Assembly (NCBI GenBank): GCA_021029095.1
Contig: JAJOHG010000156.1
Location: forward strand, 1-59,355
Direction of reading: 5' to 3'
DNA length: 59,355 nucleotides
DNA from: Phellopilus nigrolimitatus
Lineage: Eukaryota; Basidiomycota; Agaricomycetes; Hymenochaetales; Hymenochaetaceae
The first letter of the stretch is position 1; each line of letters begins with the position of its first letter. The notes under the pieces were generated by a model that saw nothing but the letters and a program-made list of their open reading frames with translations, searched no databases and had not been told where the DNA came from. Positions 52,510 to 59,355 of this stretch are shown piece after piece. Made by a program: the position numbers and the translations under genes.

Positions 52510-53015
52510 CCTCGGCGACCTCGATGACGGAGTCGGGAGAGAGGAGAGAGGCGGGTGCAGATGTGAGTGCAGATGTGAGTGCGTGTTGGCCGCCCCCTCA
52601 CCCCCAGTCTTCTCATCTCTCAAGCAATCTTGCACGACAGAGCCTGTTGTTAAGGGCGCCGCATGCACGCCTTTGGCTGGCGCCCACCGCATGCGAGACG
52701 TGCGCGCCTCTGTCTGCTGCCCGCGTGCTCTCTCGCGTTTCATGCCATGGTCGTCATTGAGTAGGCTGGCCTCTGCGACCTCGAAGACGGAGTCGGGGGT
52801 GCAGATGCGGGTGCAGATGTGAGTGTGTCGTGTGTCGTGTCGGCCGCCCTCCTCACTCCCAGTCTCCTCATCTCTCAATCAATCTTGCACAACAGAGCCT
52901 GTTGTTAAGGGATTCGCATGCACGCCTTGGCTGGCGCTCCCCACATGCGAGACGTGCGCGCCTCCGTCTGCTGCCCGCGTGCTCTCTCTCTCTCTCTCGC
53001 GTTTCGCGCGTTTCG
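52510..53015. repeat. Local tandem duplication of about 240 bp
   Basis: 52510-52745 and 52770-53015 are homologous. Both run through a GACGGAGTCGGG phrase, GTGCAGATGTGAGTG, CTTGCACxACAGAGCCTGTT and GAGACGTGCGCGCCTC. The units differ by small indels and a CT run. No coding role is supported, and ORFs across it do not agree between copies. Confidence 0.85.
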
Positions 53016-53035
53016 CGCGTTTCGCGTTTTGCGGC
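52982..53035. repeat. CT and TTTCGCG short repeats
   Basis: A CT microsatellite is followed by tandem CGCGTTT units at the end of the second duplicate. They are simple-sequence expansions with no evident function. Confidence 0.85.
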
Positions 53036-54278
53036 GACCGTCGTACCTGGGCCTTGCACCCGCCGCGGAGCCTACACACCCGTCCTTAGTTCAAATGTGG
53101 CATCCAGGCGGACAGACTGCGGAGAGCGGACGCTGCAGCTCAAGGGCTATGTCGTCCGTCGCTTGCTCTCGACGTCATTTACCTGGCTCAGGCTTAAATA
53201 GAAAAGGACGGGTTTAGGTGCCATGGTGGGATGGCAGGTTCGATTTTTTCTTCCTGCGTTTCTTTCTGTGCTGGACATCCGGGAGTCGGCGGATCGGCAC
53301 ACTCACTCATTCAAAAGACAAAAAGACAATCGCGAGATCGGTTTGAAGCCGCATTTCAAATCTCGCCCCGTCCTGTTTTCGTTTCATCTCTTATCGTCTT
53401 CTCTCCGGCCGGATGCCTTAAGGGCGCGCGAAAAGCCCGATTGTTTCGTGTCGTCTATCTGAACTACATCTGCAAATGCGATGTCCTGGAGAGAAAGGCC
53501 GTCGGCCGTCGGCTGTCGGGGTTGGTTTTTTTGAAGGTTGCAACAGCACAGGCACTGTTTTTTCTTTTCATTCAGATTCGAGACATTGATTCTCAGAATT
53601 ACTCGTATGAGCTGGCCTAGCCCCTGTTTCTGCGCCATGTGTTGCGCCTTCCGTCGAGCTTCATCTGAAAGCAGTCTCCGCCTAGCGAAACCCCAAGCTC
53701 GACTGTCCTATCCGTCGCTTGATAATGTGTTTTGTTCCCAGTGAATTTTGACAACTCTTCAAGCCCCAAATTCTGAACCGTAGTGCTTGGGAATACATAT
53801 CGCGAACGAGACTTGCATTTCAGAACCTCCTTTGTCTCCTGCTCATTTTGTTTCGTCCTCGGATATTCGTAAAGTAATCTTCTGCATGTAATTACATACG
53901 TATCGAGTGTTGCAAATGAAGAAGATTTGTCATCTGAAAGTTCTCGGCAGAAGTCGGCACTGCCCGCGGGCGGCAAAGGGAACTTGTTTCCAGATCAGAT
54001 GGCAGGATCTGCAATCTTTGCGCCACCGGGGTCGACCACTCGTCAACAAAATTATTGCAGTGGAGTGCCTTCAGCCGACCATCACGACACACGCTGTGAG
54101 CAGCAAACGTGCGTCCTACCGTCACCGCCACTTTCTTTTTCTTTTTTTACCTAGGGACTGTATGCTCACTTGCCGTCTGCTTATTTAGTGCTCCTCTGCG
54201 CAGCTCGCTTGAGCATTTTTCTCCCCCTACCTCTACCCACATATCTATCGAGCGGAAGACCAGAAGGACGCCTACGTT
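53036..54278. promoter_or_regulatory. Upstream region of the phosphate permease gene
   Basis: About 1.2 kb with only scattered short ORFs. A CT-rich stretch (about 54125-54250) just before the ATG is typical of basidiomycete core promoters. I looked for the Pho4 core CACGTG in the last 600 bp and did not find it by eye, so phosphate control is not shown. Confidence 0.4.
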
Positions 54279-56711
54279 ATGTCCGACCGTTTGTCTGCCC
54301 AGCCTGAGCGCGGTGAGGAGCCAGAGCACACGCATGTCCGCTCGGGTCTCGAAGAGTACGAGCGCAGTGGAGAGGGGCGCCCGCCGTGGATGCTCACCGC
54401 GACGGAGCTCAAGCTACTCGGGATTGCGGGCGTCGGGTTCTTTCTCGATGGTAAGTGTCTCAAGCTAGTGTGGCTGCAAGGACGTTCGTTGACGCACATC
54501 GCTACAGCCTACGACTTGTTCATCATCAACGTAAGAGTTCTGTATATGAATACATTCGCTTCCGGTTTGGCTGACCCCCCGTATTCTCTTATATTTGTCT
54601 CAGCCTGTCGCGACAATGCTGCAGTACAGACTCTACGATGGAAAGGCACTGCCTGCGAATCTCGAGGGCTTTGTGAAGGCGGGCGCGAACATTGGGAGCG
54701 TCATCGGGCAGTTTCTCTTCGGTATGTTTCACCATCCCGGCTTCAACATGTCGGGGTCTTACATCTCTTCCTGCAGGCTACCTCGCCGACTCGCTCGGCC
54801 GCAAGCGGGTCTACGGGAAAGAGCTGCTCCTCATCATCGTCGCGACGATCCTGTGCATCACGACGCCGACGGGGCGCCTCTCGCCGAAGGGCTCGCTCGT
54901 GTACCTCGGCGTCTTCCGCATCCTGCTCGGCGTCGGCGTCGGCGGCGACTACCCGATGAGCGCGTCCGTGTCGACGGACCGCGCGGTCCTGCGCAAGCGC
55001 GGCACCATGCTCAGCTACATCTTCGCGAACCAGGGCTGGGGCAGCTTCGTCGGGAGCATCGTCACCATGGTCGTGCTCGCGTGCTACAAGCACGTCATGC
55101 AGGAGGGCAAGACGAGCAGGGTCGACGGGGGTGCGTTGCTTTCTCTCTCTCTCTCAGAGTATCGATCTGATCACACACACACGCAGTCTGGCGCATCATC
55201 ATCGGCCTCTCGCTCGTGCCCGCCTTCGCAACGCTTTACCAGCGCCTCACGCTGCCCGAGGCGCGCCGCTTCGAGGCCGTGCGCAGGCTCGACGCGGGCG
55301 ACGACGAGCTCGCGCGCGCGAAGAAGGCACAGCTGCGCGAAGACGCCGCGCGCGAGCGCGCAGAGAAGGGCGTGGGCGTGGGCGCGCGCGCGCACGACGA
55401 GAAGGGCACGTCGGACGGGAGCAGCGAGGGCAGCTCGGAGGCGCCGCAGGCGGGCGTGGTGCACGAGAAAAGGGAGGTTGTTGGCGGCGAGACGCCCGAG
55501 GCGGTCATCGAGGCGGAGCAGGGCCTCGGCGCGAAGGAGATGACGAGGCGGAAGAAGGCGCATTTTAGGGGTGCGTTTGCTGTTTGTTTGGTTATTGACT
55601 GCGGTTTTTTTGCTGACGCGCGTGTGTGCGTGTGCAGAGTTTCTGTCGTACTTTGCTGAGTGGCGCCATGCGCGGATCCTCATCGGGACGTGCTCATGCT
55701 GGTTCTTCCTGGACATCGCGTGCGTCCGGCGTCGTCTTCTCATCACTTTCCTCCTAAATCTGACTTCTTTAAAACAGGTTCTACGGCATCAACCTGAACC
55801 AGAACGTCGTGCTACAGCAGATCGGGTTCGACGGGAAGACGGGCACGCCGTGGGAGCGGCTGTTCAAGATCGCGACGGGCAACCTCATCATCACCGCGCT
55901 CGGCTTCGTGCCGGGCTACTACGCGACGGTGTTCACGATCGAGTGGCTCGGCCGCAAGTGGATACAGATACAGGGCTTCTTGATGTGTGCGCTCTTCTGT
56001 GCGTTTTTTTGCGTTTTTTTTTTTTTTTTTGAAGACGGGGTTTTGCGCGCGGTGCTGACTCGGACTCGGACTCTCTGACTTGGGATGCGGTGTTGTAGTG
56101 GCCATCCTCGCGGGCAAGTTCACGACGATGGGAACCGTGCCGTTCATCGTGTGCTTCGCGCTGCTGCAGTTCTTCTTCAACTTTGGCGCAAACACGACGA
56201 CCTACGTGCGTGCATCGCTCTTCTCTTTCTCTCGCAACTCTCTGCTAATCTAATCTAATCTAATCTAATCTACACACGATCGTATCTGTGGATCCCGCAC
56301 GCAGTGCTACCCCGCGGAGGTCTTCCCGACGCGCTTCCGCGCGTTCGCGCACGGGATGAGCGCCGCGGCGGGCAAGGCGGGCGCGATCATCACCGCGCTG
56401 CTGTTCAACACGCTCTCGGAGCGCATCGGCACGCCGGCCGTGCTGTGGAGTGAGTCCCTCCTCCTCCTTCTCCCTCCCTCCTTCCTCCTTCCTCCTTCCT
56501 TCCTTCCTTCCTCCTTCCTTCCTTCTTCTTTTGTGTCTTGTGCCTTGTGCGAGTGCTTATGCTGACGACGCATGATGTGATTGAAGTATTCTTCGGGTGC
56601 TGCATCGCGGGTGCGGTGTGCACGTTGCTCCTCCCTGAGGTGCGCGGCCGCGACCCGGATGTGATCGACGCGGAGGAGATCAGGGCCGCGAGCGCGGCGG
56701 CGCGGCGGTGA
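54279..56711 (+). CDS. PHO84-like inorganic phosphate:H+ symporter
   Basis: Ten exons: 54279-54450, 54508-54530, 54604-54721, 54777-55130, 55187-55570, 55638-55719, 55778-55998, 56099-56205, 56305-56449 and 56587-56711. They join exactly to 576 residues. It is a major facilitator with 12 expected helices that takes up phosphate at the plasma membrane. Signature stretches include [11 protein letters not shown] then AYDLFIIN in helix 1, [25 protein letters not shown] (phosphate permease signature) and [16 protein letters not shown]. The central cytoplasmic loop is long, charged and Gly-rich (about residues 240-345). All hallmark residues are present, so this is an intact host gene. Confidence 0.95.
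56247..56273 (+). repeat. TAATC microsatellite in an intron
   Basis: About five TAATC units inside intron 8 of the permease gene. It is simple sequence with no evident role. Confidence 0.85.
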
Positions 56712-58179
56712 CAGCCCCCCAGGCTCGGCACGGATCTAACGGCGGGCGTGGATCACTAGGCAGCAGGAGCAGGCGAGGAGGTGGCCGTGGGCGCGGACTG
56801 TCGCGTGGAAGGGGGCCGGACTACAATCCTCCAAAAAAATCTAAGAATCCTAATTGTGTACCCGATTATATGTATTGCTTACGGCGGGAAAAAAATAATT
56901 ACGGTGTTGTTGTAGCCTAACTTTTTGACGTCACGCACTCGTTGGATTCTGAGGCGGGGTTTGTCTTGGAGAGGGCGGCTGGGCTGCGTTGTGCGCTTTT
57001 TTTTTTCTTTTCTTTTTATTTGAGAGGCGGGTTTCCCTTTGCTTGGGGAGGGGAGCGCGGTCTGTGCCCTGAGGCTTGGCAGATTAAGTCAAGCCGCCGC
57101 TGCCTCCACACACGTACACCGCGAGTCTGTTTACATTTGCACCTGAGACGGCCATTACAGCCATTTGCAAAAATAATGGGACTGGTTGAAAATAAAATCA
57201 ATGTCCTCTTTTTGTGGACTCAGTCGAAATCACGTCGTCCGTTGCAACATCTACATGTACATGCTACTTGCGAAACTTCGCTCTAGTGCACAACTCTCTG
57301 TATTTTGTGCGTAAATTCACTGCATTGCAGCTCGAGAAAGCAAGCTCTTGGACAATGCGAATATATTGATGCAAGCGCGACAAAGAGTCGGGGATACGGT
57401 CCTCATCTACAACATATCATACGTGTAGCTCTAGAAATGCTTTGAAAACAATAAAGACTGCTGTAAAGGAGGTTTACTGATACTTTACTGGTACTTTGAC
57501 TGTGGAAGAGGAAGGCGACAGTTATTATATGTAAGTAGGATTTGGATGGTGGACAGCGACGGCACTACAGTGCATAAAGGCAAAAGTCAACAAGCCGGAA
57601 AGGTCCGAATTACTTTTCTATCTACATTTGCCACAATTATCTATGACCTATCTGTTTATACGCATTGGTTAGAGGTCATGCGTGTCTACAGATCTTGTAT
57701 CGTAGATTTCTCAACTGTCGGCTTTTTCTTTTTTGACCACTGAAAATTTGAAACAAATAATAATAATGATTAAAATGCATTTAAAACTGCTTAATATAGG
57801 TTATGTATTATATAAGATAAGCGTCCAAATCTAATTTAAGTCCGGCATTTCGGATGACCACTTCGCATTAGCCAGTCAGTATCTGACATTTCTTCTTGCA
57901 CATTTCTTCATGGGAGAGTAGAAATATTCCAGGGTAAAGTTGCGGACTCCTTGACAAACAAATATAACACGTGATTTGCTATTATTTATTATTTAATTTA
58001 ATTTAATTTAATTTATTCTCAGAGAAAATTGAAACATTATGAAAAAATCGGGAAATTGCGAGAAATTGCGTATTTTGCTTACTTCTATTAGCGAAACTAA
58101 AAAAGAAATCAGAAATTCGCAAAATTTCGGCCCCTAGCCAGATGATGCTTTATGGCTTTATGCACTGTAGATTACGGGG
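56712..58179. other. AT-rich intergenic stretch
   Basis: 3' flank of the permease and about 1.4 kb without a convincing gene. It becomes very AT-rich after 57740, with an ATTTA run near 57985-58015. Short ORFs have no motif. It ends where the inverted repeat copy begins. Confidence 0.5.
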
Positions 58180-58250
58180 CGGCGGCAGCGGCAGCGCTGC
58201 GGCGCCTTCCTCCGCCTTGGGCACGTAAGCTTCCCTCCAGATTGAGTGGC

Positions 58251-58324
58251 ACCATATACAAATAAGGAAGCTGGTATACTTGCTGTTGCACTTGCTGCTG
58301 CCTTATTTATGCGTGGTATATGGT
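58251..58324. repeat. Foldback upstream of the accessory-type gene, right copy
   Basis: ACCATATAC with AATAAGG pairs with CCTTATT and GTATATGGT. It is the counterpart of 49072-49133 but with a longer loop. Confidence 0.65.
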
Positions 58325-58394
58325 AGCAATTAATCGTGACCGTCGCGCCTCGCCTCGCCGCGCTTTGCGAACAACATAACCCCCGCCCACGCGT

Positions 58395-59010
58395 CCTCGC
58401 CGTCCCGCCGCTGCGCTCGGCTTCGCGTAGGCCCAGCAGCAGCAGATTGCGGCGCAGGTCCGGATGAAAGCGGGCAAGCCGCAGCAGCCGCAGCACCCAC
58501 TGCTCACACCCTCCGGCCGCGCGCTCGCCGTCGGCGGGAAGGTGCTGAACGTCTCCGTTGACTCACTCGCGCCGTGCATCATGTTCTGGCCCGACAACGA
58601 GGCGCTCCCCGAGCCCGGCCAGGCCGGGCTCGCGAACGTGCATGTGCGTCCCTGCAACAAATGCTTGTCCACCCCCGTTTTTGCTAACTGGATGTTTTTA
58701 ATCCTGCTTGCGTATAGCAGCCGCCCATCATGAGCACCGGGAACAAGGGCCCCGTCGAGCACCAGCCCGGGGACTGGGTCTGCAAGAAGTGCGAGTATCT
58801 GAACTGGAGGCGCAGGAAGGTGTGCCAGCCGTGTTTCCCTGTGAGTCAGAGAAAACTGCGATCGCGCTTCTTTGCTTCTGTGAACTGACTCTTGAGCTGA
58901 TTTAGATGCGGAGGTGAACGGCGACTGCGTCTCGGCGACCATGCATGCGGAGCGGCTCGTGCTGCTCGCTGCGGTGTACACGCAGGCGCAGACAGGTACG
59001 CCGAGTTGTG
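58395..59010 (+). pseudogene. Captured fragment of a RanBP2-type zinc-finger gene
   Basis: Three exon pieces with splice sites. The first encodes HPLLTPSGRALAVGGKVLNV and an acidic-aromatic stretch. The second (about 58720-58840) encodes WVCKKCEYLNWRRRKVC followed by QPC, a RanBP2-type zinc finger (W-x-C-x2-C ... N-x6-C-x2-C) that binds single-stranded RNA in related proteins. The third has NGDCVSATMHAERLVLLAAV. No start or stop of its own is evident. It sits between the foldback and the leader of the accessory-type gene, a place where the left copy has no such sequence. It is therefore an inserted host-gene fragment, taken from genomic DNA because introns remain. Confidence 0.78.
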
Positions 59011-59086
59011 CTGGCGTTTACTAATCGGGATAGAGCATATAACGTTTGAGGGCTGAGTGAGGGCGTCTTTTGCACCTACTACCACC

Positions 59087-59355
59087 ATGTCCACCCCGCC
59101 TGCGCCGCAGGAAGAGAAAACAATGGCGTTGAAAGCGCGTCTTGAGGCTCTGAACGCCGAACTCGCTGCTATGAACGGCGACGAGCTAGTGACGGACCCC
59201 GATCTCGCAAACAGCGCGGTGGTGAGCGTGTGCGCCTTGTTCCGCGTCGACTTAACGCTGATCTTCGTTACAGGCGGCTGCGGGCGCGGCGCTCGCGAAG
59301 CGCCGTGTTTGGGACGCCGTGGTGGCGCGCGCGCACGCGCTGAATCTGCCGTGCG
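59087..59355 (+). CDS. Accessory-type gene, right copy (cut by window end)
   Basis: Exon 1 59087-59221 (45 codons, MSTPPAPQEEKTMALKAR) and exon 2 from 59274 (AAAGAALAKRRVWDAVVARA) to the window edge. It is closely similar to the start of 48062-48987, with the same intron position and a GTGAGC donor. Against the left copy exon 1 lacks four codons net around the EALNAELAAMNGDE segment. The rest of the gene is outside the window. Confidence 0.8.
   Translation, partial: MSTPPAPQEEKTMALKARLEALNAELAAMNGDELVTDPDLANSAVVSVCALFRVDLTLIFVTGGCGRGAREAPCLGRRGGARARAESAV

Larger units (their letters stand above)
58180..59355 (+). repeat. Dispersed inverted repeat, right copy (with insertion)
   Basis: Reverse-oriented counterpart of 48650-49213. 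Homology runs 58180-58340, is interrupted by about 690 bp, then resumes at about 59030 through the ORF to the window edge. Confidence 0.88.

Noticed and set aside
53600..54278. Pho4-type CACGTG site upstream of the permease
   Set aside because: The motif was not found by eye in this stretch. Phosphate regulation is therefore not claimed.
54692..55568. Large Arg/Ala-rich ORFs over the permease gene
   Set aside because: They are alternative frames reading through permease introns. The ten-exon model gives the complete conserved protein.

Overview
The window looks like repeat-rich accessory DNA from a basidiomycete, most likely an Agaricomycete. The genes carry many short introns of about 45-70 bp with GTAAGT/GTGAGT donors and CTGAC-type branch points. 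The mobile elements are those expected there: a Ty3 chromovirus, a Rep/Pif1 Helitron, a KDZ transposase with a CxC2-like cysteine cluster, and a second Ty3 family. The species cannot be named from sequence alone. I see no rRNA, tRNA or CRISPR array.

Layout, 1-26.8 kb. 1-7959 is a minus-strand Ty3 chromovirus with gag, protease, RT/RNase H/integrase and a C-terminal chromodomain. It is arranged as a tandem that shares one LTR with a second copy cut by the window edge. 7960-12769 is a mosaic of broken host-gene pieces: scrambled listerin (Ltn1), an unknown Ala/Pro-rich ORF, a perfect 42-bp palindrome, and the N-terminus of a vacuolar-type Ca2+-ATPase. 12989-21304 is a Helitron Rep/helicase gene of about 2659 aa. 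Its 5' end is a tandemly amplified exon-intron module with an almost perfect 27-nt palindrome in each intron, and its C-terminus looks like a cysteine peptidase. 21.36-26.8 kb holds a 5'-truncated Ty3 element (integrase only) followed by an antisense spliced gene with a Cys cluster, a sense ORF of unknown function and a possible polypurine tract/LTR.

Layout, 26.8-40.3 kb. There is a spliced gene of unknown function with a Pro-rich 105-bp repeat (minus), a short protein with an RNase H1 N-terminal-like domain (plus), and a nearly complete KDZ transposase gene with one in-frame stop. A 1.1-kb minisatellite with a 42-bp unit follows.

Layout, 40.3-59.4 kb. There is a 5' piece of an FAD monooxygenase gene, then a 2.5-kb tandem segmental duplication carrying two HAD phosphatase genes. 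A gene with the same layout as the antisense retroelement gene comes next, then two genes of unknown function, a local tandem duplication and an intact 10-exon PHO84-like phosphate permease gene. At the right edge is an inverted second copy of the 48.0-kb gene and its upstream region. In that copy a fragment of a RanBP2-type zinc-finger gene has been inserted between upstream region and ORF.

The strongest host genes are the phosphate permease and the two HAD phosphatases. The main candidates for something undescribed are: (i) the Ty3 element that carries an antisense spliced accessory gene, plus the dispersed genes of the same layout, one of which has acquired a host-gene fragment; and (ii) the Helitron whose first exons are amplified with palindrome-bearing introns.
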